Shown one piece after another: positions 33,381-43,884 of a stretch of DNA of 64,000 nucleotides. The notes under the pieces were generated by a model. It worked only from the letters and a program-made list of their open reading frames with translations, was not told where the DNA came from and did no database searches. Numbering within the stretch: the stretch's first letter is position 1; every line of letters begins with the position of its first letter. The position numbers and the translations under genes are program-made. The DNA comes from Craspedostauros australis (Eukaryota; Bacillariophyta; Bacillariophyceae; Mastogloiales; Achnanthaceae): positions 372,001 to 436,000 of the forward strand of contig JAMXDE010000023.1 in the NCBI GenBank assembly GCA_026770025.1, read 5' to 3'.

Positions 33381-34592
33381 ATGTCACCACAGAGCTCGCT
33401 TGCCTTCCTCCCAGCCCCATCCTTCTCCGACAACACCAGCAACATCAGCAACAGCACAAGAAGTCACGGAGACATCATGCGCATCGCAGCCAACAACCGA
33501 TCAGCAGCAGCTGCTGCCGCTGGCGCTGGAAGCTCCTCATCAGTTGCATCAGCAGGCTCAACAGGCAAGGTCAGCCAGAAGTCGAAGAGCGGCATGCGAT
33601 CGCTTCCACTCACTTTCACCCCTGGGCCCTACGATGTTATCTGCGCCCGTGGCAAGGAAGCCAAGAACCACGCCGGAAACCTCCGCTACCGCAAGTTGGT
33701 GTCCGATACCTTGGAGCGGTACTCCAACACAACGTCGAAGATCGAAAAGACCATCATTGTGTCAGAGGTCGTCGAGAACGTGCGGACTCTGTCCTGCGAG
33801 GATCACGAGCAGCTCCATGACGGCGGTTTCGTCAAGTTCGTCGATGGTCAGTGGTTCGAGGTCGGCGACCATCTCGCTCGCGAAAAGGTCGGACAGTCAT
33901 TTCGCGACTCTCTGCACACCATGTACAAATCGTCCACGAAGGCGAAGAAGCGCCGCCGCGACGCCCTGGCCACCAACGGCGAAGAGGAGATCGCCTCACC
34001 TAAGCGCCGAACAGCTGCATCTCCCAAGCGCGCCAAAACTCCACGCCGCACCGCTTTCTCCGCCAAGAAGGTCGCCACGAAGCGCACTGCCAAGCGCCCA
34101 TCTCCAGAAACGGTGCCCTCCGAGATCCCAAGCACCGGCGAAGCCGACAACGTAGGCCAGCAGCACCTCAAGCAGCTCCACATCATGGACCAGGCCTCTG
34201 CACGACGACACTCCTTCGCAAACGGCGCCCTCCTGGACGTCGGCCAAGTCGTGCCAACTACTCACATCCCGCCCACGACGTTCGTTTCCGTGCCGTCCGA
34301 CATGTTCCTCTCCAACTTCTTGACCCAGACCAACGTCGACTTGTTGGATTCGCTGAAGACCGATGAAGCCAGGCTGCAGCAGCAACAACAACAACAGAAC
34401 CAGCAGAATCAGTATGCGGCTGCCTTCAGCCGAACACTCTCGTGGGTAACCACGGACGCCAACCTGAACTTGTCGACGCTTGGCTTGGACGGGCCGTTTC
34501 TGTTTGGAGACTTTTCGGCCCCTGCGCCAGGTGTGAACACAGCCAACACAAAAGATCAATCTGAGACATCCGCAAACATCACGCAGGTGTAA
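33381..34592 (+). CDS. Intronless DUF6824 paralogue, 403 aa
   Basis: A single-exon gene with the DUF6824 domain at about residues 75-185. It has FTPGPYDVICARGKEAKNHA, LRYRKLVSDTLERY, IEKTIIVSEVVENVR, GGFVKFVDGQWFEVGDHLAR and KVGQSFRDSLHTMY. A strongly basic stretch follows (TKAKKRRRDA to TAKRPSP), which reads as nuclear-localisation signals, and then a Gln-rich segment (about residues 335-350, LQQQQQQQNQQNQ) typical of transcriptional regulators. The N-terminus is Ser/Ala low-complexity. It lies 3.3 kb downstream of, and in the same direction as, the five-exon relative. Tandem or retro-duplication is likely, given the lack of introns here. A nuclear regulatory role is inference. Confidence 0.85.
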   Translation: MSPQSSLAFLPAPSFSDNTSNISNSTRSHGDIMRIAANNRSAAAAAAGAGSSSSVASAGSTGKVSQKSKSGMRSLPLTFTPGPYDVICARGKEAKNHAGNLRYRKLVSDTLERYSNTTSKIEKTIIVSEVVENVRTLSCEDHEQLHDGGFVKFVDGQWFEVGDHLAREKVGQSFRDSLHTMYKSSTKAKKRRRDALATNGEEEIASPKRRTAASPKRAKTPRRTAFSAKKVATKRTAKRPSPETVPSEIPSTGEADNVGQQHLKQLHIMDQASARRHSFANGALLDVGQVVPTTHIPPTTFVSVPSDMFLSNFLTQTNVDLLDSLKTDEARLQQQQQQQNQQNQYAAAFSRTLSWVTTDANLNLSTLGLDGPFLFGDFSAPAPGVNTANTKDQSETSANITQV

Positions 34593-36750
34593 GCAAGGGA
34601 CGCATGAGAGTGTAGTTGCCGACACGATGGATAGGTTCTTATCCGCATTGGCGACAGCAACAACAATCGTGGGTTATAACCCAATACAAATAGATTAGAC
34701 ACGACAACAACATCACTTGGCGCAACATCACTTGACGCAACAACACTTGACACAACAGAAAAGAGCAATCTGCTCGGCTCCGCTCTGCTCCGGCCCAAGA
34801 TTTCGAGCCGAACATCACGTATCCTTTCCGTGCTGTGTTCTAGTTCTTCCCTTCCGGAGTGTTCCACTGTACTGGTATGCAATATTACTGGTGCTCGTCA
34901 CAACTGTTCGACATTGACTTTTCCTTCCTTTCTGCAGATCGCAACAACCAGGGCATTCTCCTATCATTCTCGTTGGGCTTCCCACTTAGTCGCGTTGACA
35001 CAAACAATTCAAACACGGCGATGTCGGAGATCACCGTTGCGATTGCGCGAGGCATCGCGCATGGCAAGACGACGAAGGCAACAGAATGCGAGGGAAGGTC
35101 TCGTTGTGTGGAACTGCCGAACGTTTCCTGCCACTGGTTGCGACAGAACTCGGAGCATAGCATCGTGCTGCGGGCTAGCCTGATCCAATCTGCTCCGCAC
35201 GATCGCAATTCATGCAAACCAACACCCTCTCTCGAGAGGTCAGCGATCGTATCGAGAGCAACGAATCGATACGACCCCGCAACACGATCTGCAAGAACAT
35301 TGATGGCTACGCCTTTCCGCTCCCAGGCTACGAGTCGAATGGACATCCGTATCTGTTAGACCAAAGCATTCTACTTCATCCATGATGCATCGAGTGAGGT
35401 GCAATGGAATTTCATGGACCATGATGAAAATCCAGAATGTTGCTTCCTCTTTTCTCTCTCTTTAGAGAGACACAGATTGTTCTCCAGTTGGGAACTGCGA
35501 TAGGTGGTCTCAGGAGTTACCTCGACATCCCAGAGGAGACCATGGCAGCCGCAACGTGCTCGCAAGAGGCAAGTTGCCAACCTTACTGCCCGCCTGATGG
35601 ACACACCATGGATCCGGGGCAATATTCGCTCTGCATTTGAATCATCAGAGCGCCGAAGAATACTCTTTTCCATTAGTATCCAATGTAAGCTCAGGCTGAC
35701 GCCATAGTCGTACAGCACCACACTGAGGCTCCAATCGGCCGTACAACCTATCCCACCCTGCTCTCTCTCTCTCTCTCTTAGACCCTATTCCACGCACTGA
35801 TTGTAACAACTTCCATGTTGATGATAACCATTGTACACAGCAGAGAGCACTCTGCTCCGCCGTTTGCCTTCCCTATTCCCATTTCGGTTTCGCGATGCTA
35901 CGCACGCACAAGCCCAAATCGACGAATGCAGAGTTTGTCTTCGCCTGATTCTCCGTCTCCAACACGAATCGCTGGGACGCGAGTACAGGGAAGCCCGTAG
36001 ACAAGCCAAGTGGTCAATTTGACCAGCCCACAAAACACGACGCAATCGTACCATGTCGTTGCCAAGTCGTTTTGCAAACACACATCACGGCCGGGCAAGA
36101 CATGACGTTGTGTGAACTGCACAGGCAACTGTGATCGAGCTGTTCCCGTATCTGTAGACATGTGCGTTTGTCAGATGGATTATGGTGTGCCCGTTTCATT
36201 GCATTCGCTGTTTTGAGGTTTTCATTCGTGGATATCGCGTCTGTCCATTCTCATTTTAGGACTATGAGTGTACCATGATTGCACAACAAAAGATACTCTG
36301 TGGATGCCTCCGCCAATTTCCATGTGGCAATCAGCAACGAGACACGACACGCAACACGCAGCAACAACGATTTGGGGTTGGCAGTCCGAACGACAGACAC
36401 AGCAATCAACGCAGCGAAGTTCCACAACACAACAAGATCTGATTGATGACACCACCTGGGAGATCTGCCAACAATCTCAACCCAACTCATCTCTTCACTG
36501 ACACAGAGGGAGAGCATCGCCCCGATACCAATACAATCAATCAATTGATCAACCAAGGAAGGAAGGCGACACATCCAATCCCATCCCATCTGTCACAGGC
36601 TCAGCGCAAGCCCAAGTAGTGGAGCACATCAGTCTCCAATCACATCCGCACACACCCGTACCTGTGTCCGTATCCGTATCCGTGCTCGTGCTCGTACAAG
36701 AGCCGAAGCTCAATCCGACCGATCTTTTGGGTTTGTTTTGACATCACAAG
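34593..36750. other. Intergenic with a possible degraded or split gene
   Basis: A protein-like frame runs from 35212 to 35385, and a second in another frame continues from about 35361 after a TTAG acceptor-like site. See the separate entry. A CT microsatellite occupies about 35761-35779. The 36300-36750 part is CA-rich, probably the 5' UTR of the next gene. Confidence 0.4.
35212..35385 (+). CDS. Short orphan ORF, possible exon of unresolved gene
   Basis: An ATG frame of 57 codons has clearly protein-like composition (RIESNESIRPRNTICKN, GYAFPLPGYESNGHPYLLD). The neighbouring frame from 35361 (ACCAAAGCA, reading TKAFYFIHDASSEVQWNF) is equally protein-like and starts right after an AG preceded by a pyrimidine-containing stretch. 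A second acceptor-like site, CTCTCTCTTTAG, is at about 35465. I could not connect these into one phase-correct model, so this is either part of a small multi-exon gene or a decayed one. No family recognised. Confidence 0.25.
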   Translation: MQTNTLSREVSDRIESNESIRPRNTICKNIDGYAFPLPGYESNGHPYLLDQSILLHP

Positions 36751-39700
36751 ATGGGTTCGGATCCATCACCAAACAAGCCGAAGCCCGAAAGCGCATCATC
36801 CATGACAGCAGCACCAGCATCGAAAGCAGCGGCGATTGTGGCGGCTCTATGTCTGGTGCATGCGGCGCAACCGGCCCACGCCTGGAGACGCCAGCCTACG
36901 AATGCAGTCGTCACGCAGTTGCGAGGCGGAGCATCATCATCGTCGCAGCAGCACAACGCGAAGAAGCAAGGCAAACGCAAGAGCAAGCGAGTCACCGTGA
37001 CGGATGAAGAGCTGGATGAGTACATTGACTTCCTGCTGGCATCGGCGGAAGCGGCCGAGGAGGAGTACGACAGCGAGATGGATGACTTCCTGTCCGATAG
37101 GAATCATCCCTTGCGTCCCAAGATGGAGGCGGAAGCCATCATGTCGGATCACGAAGACTTCGTCATGACCGATGCGGAAGCGGATCTCGAGACGATCACG
37201 AGCGAAGTGGACAGCATCGCACAGCCCCACCTGGCACAGGCTGTTGCCAGCGGGATGGAGGACAGCATCTCGCAAGTCCTGATCCAACCGTCCGACTTGG
37301 AATCATCATCGGCCCTGACAGAAACGGAAGACCAGCAGGATGAGCTGTTGGCTACATCCGGTACTTCGCCTGTGGCAGCAAGTGCAACGCCTGGAACTCC
37401 GGACGACATTGCGGACGAGGAGCTTCCGCAAATCGCAGCAGCTGTGACCATTCAAGAAACGGTTCAAGACCTTGAAGAGGAGGAGCCACCCGTCAACGCT
37501 GTCCCGCAAGAATCCTCAACGTCCCCGGTGGATCAAGTGTTGGAGGCTGTGGCTGCTTCTGTTTCCTCCGCCAACGTTCCAATCACGGCCCTGCAGTCGC
37601 ATCAACAAGAAGACCAACCGGCGTTGGAACAAGCCGATGAACAGCAGCAGGTGCTCGATGTCGATGTCGTCACCGCGGACCAAATGCTGGGACAAGAACC
37701 GGTTGAGGACGAGATGGTGGCACCTGGTGCACCGCAAGATGAAGTCGCGGACGAACCCGCAGTCAGCACGCTCACTGCTGCAGACCTTGAAATCCAACCT
37801 CATGAAACAGCCGAGTTAGATGCCATGATTGACGAATTGGTGGCATCGGTCGATGACGACGATGAAGATGTGACGGCAGAGATGATCGCGCAGACTGCAA
37901 CTGCACCGGTGCTGCAAGATGTCGAGGAGATGGAGGAAGACATGGAAGAGGAAGGCTTTCCTTTGGAGGCGGCAACAGTAGCCACGACAGCGCACCAAAT
38001 GCCGCAAGAAGAAATAGAGTCTGTTGCAAGTACGGACGATGAAGTGGAATTGGAAATTGAACAAGCCACCGTATTTGATGAAGCTGAAGCAACGATTGCT
38101 GACGACGAGCCAGCCAGAGTCACGGCTTCAATCCAGGATGACATCGAAACGGTCCCAGCCATCGAAGTGGATATTGACGTCGGCGAAGTCTCGGACTTAT
38201 CTTCAGATAGCACCATCGATCTGGATGCCGAAGGCAGCAGCGCCGCCGCGGCCGTTGTCGAACTTTCCACCGCTGCAGACGCATTTCCAACTCCGATCGA
38301 ATTGATGCAGGAGAGTCCCGAAGCCGCCGATGCGGATCAACAAGAGGAGCAGGAGGAGGAGGAAGACGGCGAAGACGACGAGCTGTTGGCAGCAGCTGTC
38401 GGCATCACGCCATCCGTTTCAATAGCAGCTGATGTCAGCGCAGAAACAGACCTCGAAGACGACATTCCACTTGAGGCCTCGGCCGATGCTTATGTCGATG
38501 CTGAGGCGAGTATTACTATTGATGCTGGCATGTACGAGGAGTCAACCGATGGAGATGTCAATGTCCATGTCAACAACAACGGCTATAACGAACTCAACGC
38601 TGCCGTTGATGCAGCAGGCGTGGGTGTTGATGATGGCGTGTCGTCGGATGACTTCCATTTGGGCCCATCCGCAGTGGAGGATATTGCATCTCCCATTTCA
38701 GAGACCGTCATTGCTGCTGCTGCTGCTGCTGCTGCACCCGATGGGACTGCAGTGGTAGATACTTCCGGCGCAATGCGACTGGACGACAAAGATGCGAGCG
38801 TTGTGCGCATATCGCAATCTTTGTGGGGCGTGGATCTGGAATACGCCACCACGTCCAAAGCTGCCTCCGCGGAACGGGAGCGCCTCCGATTGCTGCAGCG
38901 CCAAAGGCTTCAAGCTGATGAGGAGTGCTCAACAGCGACTGAGGCGGCGATGGAAGCTTCAATCGCTATGATGCAGCGGCTTCGACAGCAACACGAAGAC
39001 GCATTGGGTCAGGAAGATGAGATCGACGGCCTAACTCCAATGGTGGAAGATGAAGCTGGCCAAATCACCAATGATGCCCCACAGCTCATCTCGCTGGATG
39101 AGGTGCGAGACCTCAAGCTTTACTCTCCGCAAACAGCAATTGACACCGCAACACTGACTGCCATGCGTGCATCGCAGCAGCTGTTGGATGCATTGGAGCA
39201 GAAGAGCCAACAGTCACAAGACCCCATTTCCACCGAGCAGGCCAAAGAATTCGATCGTGACATCTTCATGGACCCAACCCCCAAATTGATCCGTGTTGAT
39301 CCGGATAAGGTCGAGGGCTTGTACTCACCGACAGGTCGGCGAGCGCAGTCCACATCTGCTGCCGTGGAAGTTTCACAACGCATGATGGAGGAGTACGGGA
39401 AGCGGTTTGAGGAGCAAGATGCTCGTGCGGATGGCATTCCATCAGATACGACAACCAACAACGCCATGGACATCACCGATCCTAACCCCAAATTGATACC
39501 GTTGGACTCTGTGGAGCATACATCGTACTACCAACCAAGCACAAGCCGGTCGAAGGCGACCCTCGAAGCCATGAGAGCCTCCATCGATCTGTTGGAAGCA
39601 AGAGGTCTGGACAAGACTAATGAAGCCAGCACCTCCTATGAAGCTCTGCGTCAGGCTCTGGCAAGCACGCCCGAGCCTCAGCCTCCACAGGAGGATGCCG

Positions 39701-42700
39701 CCGCGACCGAAGACAAGGTGGCTAAGGGCGTATTTGTCACGGTGTACGACCCAGTGCTCGGAATCCAATACCAAACAAAGGTGCGTGGTGGAAGCGATGT
39801 GGCAACGCCAGCCTCGCAAGCACTGTCATCCCCACCAGCGTCTCCGCCGCCTTCTTCCATTTCTGACGAGCCGCACAAGTTCTGGGGTTTTCGAAAACGA
39901 CCTGTGAATGATGCGCCGCCAAATCATGAGGAAGTGATTCCAAACTTGGATGAATCAGTCCTTGAAGAAGATTCGAGCCCTCCAATGCTGGATTCAGCTA
40001 GTGAGTTGCAGTCGGTGAATGCGGTCGTTGATACAACGCAGAATAACGACTTCGATGGCAGTAACGCTAACAGCAACGTCAACGAGATGGGCGGCGATGC
40101 AGACGAAAACCAAGACGTGGATGAGCCCCAAGTCGTCGACGAAGACACCGTGTTCTACGATGCAGTAGAGACTGAAGGTGTTAAGTTGCGAGAAGATGAT
40201 GCCGTGGAATTCGCACCAGTTGAAGCCATCGAGGAGCAAGAAGAAGAGGAAGAAGTTTTCGAGGATGCGGTCGATCAAGATATTTCACACGAGGACATCC
40301 AATCTGCGCAGGAGTTTGAGGTAGCCGAAGACCAACTCTTCGAGGACGCGTTGGAAGACGTTTCCGAGGAAGAATTTTACGACGCCATCGACAGCGAGGA
40401 AGAAGAAGATGGTGGTGACGGAGAAGTGGTTGAGAGCACACCTGAGGTCGGCGATGTGGCTGACACTGGGCACATCTCTACGATTGTTGCTATTGATGAG
40501 TACGACGATGCATACAACGCAGAGTCTGAGGAAGACAACGCTGTCGGTAGCGAGACTAGCAGCGGCATCGCCGAGGCTGTGCAAGGTGCACCCGTGGCCT
40601 CTTTCGAGGAGGACGAGGAGGTGTACGACAATGAGGATGAGTATGATGGCATGGAAGAGACCAATGAAGCAGACATCGACGAGGTCGATGAGGATTTCGG
40701 TGATGCAACCGCAGTCATCAAAGATCTTGACGACGAGTCCGACATGCCGCCTTCCTCAGAGTTGGCATCAAATGCGGGCAAGGCAAAACTGAACGAAATG
40801 CTCCACCAACCGTACCAACCAAACGTGCTGTACCGGATTCTGCTCGCCCGAAATCAGGAACAGTGGGTAATGACGATGGTCGTGTGTCATGAATGGACCA
40901 AGGCGTATCTCAGCCCCATCGTCGCAGTACCCGGGCAGCTGTGGGACCTCCTGCGCAGAGCATCGAAGAACACATCAGTCACCGTTTCCGTCGGACTAAC
41001 CGCACGAGGAGGTGGACAGATGGCCATCTCGAGTGGAGAAGAGGATGGGGACGAGGACGAGGTGGAAGAAACCGCAGGTGAAAATGAAGGCGATGATGAG
41101 GTTGAAGCGATGGGAGCAGATGCTGCTGAGGAAGGAGAAGAGGAAGGTACGAGCATGTGTGCTGCTACGTCTGCCAGGTAGAGTGGTTGCATAGGCTGTT
41201 CTTCTTGACTCTGGTGATGTCGTGGTGTCGCAATGTCACGATGGATCAACCCTTTGTCTCGCACGTACTCGTATAAACGCATGTATCATTCGCACTCACA
41301 AACGAACGAACAAACTACTCCGAAACTGTTCATAATCGGGATGTTGATGTCACCATCATCTCTGCTACATCGACTCTACCAGACGACTCTGCACCACCGG
41401 ACTCAAAAGAGTCACTGCCACCCAACAGCAACGGAAACGCAGCAAGATCTACTATTCCACAAGCACGCCCAAGATCGTCCTCGCAACTATCAGCACCAGC
41501 ACGTCGCGTGAGACCGAATGCGCTGTACAGATTCCTTCTTGGGCAGGGTCAGGTCGGGCACGTCGTCCTCATGCAATGCGTGCTCGGCGTGAGCTGGTTC
41601 AATACCTATCTGCCGACGCTGTCCGCCATCGCGGGATGGACGAAACACACGGTGACTGGAGGCCGGCCGCCTGTGTACGAGGATGACATCGTCGAGGATA
41701 GTTCGCAAACCACCGGGTTCGTGTCAACAGACGGCAACGCCGTCCGCGGTGGAAAGCAAAAGAAGTCCGAGATTCGCAAGGCTGACCAATCCGCGCTCGA
41801 GCAGCTCCGGCAGATCGGGGATGTCGCGCAGTTCAAGTACCACTACGTCAGCGACAGCTTCATGAAGCGTCATCAGATCGGGCGGTTCCGGCCGGCATCC
41901 ACATCGGCCTCGATGGTGGATTCTCGGTCATCCGGCTCGACAAGCAAGAAGCAGAAGAGGGTACCCGATGGCTTGATGAACGAGCTGATCAACTCCAATT
42001 CGGCAGACCCCGTCGGTCAGGATGAAAGCGACGACGAATGGGTCGTGGAGACGTTGTCCACGCCAACCTACAGAGATGGAAGCGATGACTATCATGACCG
42101 CCCGACCGCGTCTAGCTTCGCCACTCCCGATGTTGACACGTCCGTGTCGCTTTCCATGGGATCAGATGGTCCAGGCGTGACCGTTGGGATCGACTTCAGC
42201 TTCGGTGAAAGCAAGAAGAAGCGCCAGAAAAGACGCAAGAAGCGCAAGCTCACGGGCACTGGACCTCGCAGAAGCGACCGAGAGAGTGGCATGATCGGTC
42301 GCATTCGAGCGACTGGTGCCAACTCGGTGGTGGGTCGCAGCCTTCTGGGTGCATATCCCGGAGATGCACTCCCTCCCAACGAAGCGGCCGACGCGCGCGG
42401 TTTGTTCGATCTCGCGACCAAGTACGGGTACGGAGATTGGTTTGACGAAGATGATTTCGACGCTGACGAGGAGATCGATGACGATTACGAAGATGATGAA
42501 GAAGGCGACGACGACGACGTCGATGATACCGACGACGGCATGGGTAACTTCGATGGGGATGAATGGGATGATGATGTTCCTACGTTGGGCAGCTTGTTCG
42601 ACAGTGACGAGGATGAATTCCATGATACGATGAGACAGAGCTCTCGTCAACGTAGACGCAAGTCACGAAAGCGCAAGGCCGGGGCAAGGAGGAGGAAGAG

Positions 42701-43136
42701 ACGCCCCCGCAAGTCGTCGTCATCATCATCGTCTACATCGACAGGTACGACAACGAGCATCAACATCAACAGCAAGACCACTCATGTTCATCGCCACAGC
42801 AGTCGCAGTCGCAGCAACGGCACCAAGAAGACCGGAGGCTCGACCTTGGCCAGAGATGCAGCCCGGTCGGTGCTTTCGACCATCTCCAAAAAGCGCACAC
42901 CAAGCCCCAAGACACCGCCAAGAACAGCCCCTTTCGTATCGGGGTTATCGACCGCAAAAACGTCCGCTGTGACGTCGGCGGCCTCGTCATCATCTTCTTC
43001 CTCCTCCTCGACCATGGCCCGTGGTGCCGCATCATCGATCCTGGACCGCTCCAGAAATGGTGGAGGAAAGGGGAAGCTACCAACGAAAAGCATGACTTCG
43101 CCAGCCGCATCAAGACAGGACGAGGGTAAAGACTGA
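36751..43136 (+). CDS. Very acidic repetitive secretory protein, about 2,012 aa
   Basis: Two exons, 36751-41146 and 41494-43136, join over a 347-bp intron (donor GAAG|GTACGA; acceptor CAG at 41493, or 6 bp later, in the same phase). Total 2,013 codons. The N-terminus has a hydrophobic segment (AAIVAALCLVHAAQPAHA) that looks like a signal peptide, followed by LRGGAS, a motif I associate with secreted diatom proteins. Most of the chain is Glu/Asp/Ala/Val-rich and probably disordered. Residues about 730-960 hold three to four repeats of about 70 residues, each with a PxLIxLDxV/LYxP box and an AMRASxxLL helix. The only hydrophobic modules are two related ones, PNVLYRILLAR near residue 1357 and PNALYRFLLGQ just after the splice. 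The C-terminal part has KKKRQKRRKKRK and Ser/Arg-rich tracts, odd for a secreted protein. Charge and repeats resemble cell-wall or mineral-associated proteins, but no function can be assigned. Confidence 0.68.
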
Positions 43137-43884
43137 AAGCCGGAGCGCCGTGGATGGGGCAGCTCGTCCCCACATTCCGAATCGTGGTTAATTGTAGTTC
43201 CAAAAGAATGTTGTTCTTCCCAGTCGTGCATGTTCTCGAACGTGAAGAAGATGTTGCCGTTCGAGTCAACGGAGTCGGGTCTTGTTCTCGACCTTGGTGA
43301 TAACGGTGGAAACGTACTTGACATTGTGGGCCAATCAGATCTCTGCATTGTGGAGCGCGGTGCGTCAGACGTGTGAACGTGGAGCACGAATCTTGCGTGA
43401 TGGATGATGTGCGCATCATCCTTTGGCTGATGGCCAACCAACGAAAGCTCCTTTCGTTTTTGCTTGTTTTCGATTTTGGCTTGGTTTCTTCTTTTTGTTC
43501 TGTGGTCAGATGCCATCAAAGAACACCACATGTGCGTGCAACTCTGTGTTCACACGTATGTGCTCGTGCGAGTACGAGTGTGTGCGGAGTTGCAGGCGTA
43601 GTCGTAGATGGTGCTCGGTTGGTATCCACTCATGTCTGCGTGTGTGTGGATGTCTTCTTTGATTGGCGCACATCGCTCCACGCACCAGCACATCACCGCC
43701 CCCGACAAAGAAAACCAACACATCGAATTCCTCCCCTTCTCACGGCGTGCATTCCGAACCCAATTCGACGACCGATCAATTGTTCTCGATCCTGTCACAA
43801 CTTTTCTTGCTTCTTGTCTGACCTGAGTGTAGAAAAACGCCCAGACCAACAAGCGCAACATCACACAACAACAGCATCGCCACC
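43137..43884. other. Intergenic upstream of the typA gene
   Basis: Contains the 3' UTR of the acidic-protein gene and the promoter/5' UTR of typA. Overlapping short frames without domains. No clear motif besides CA-rich sequence just before the start codon. Confidence 0.45.
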
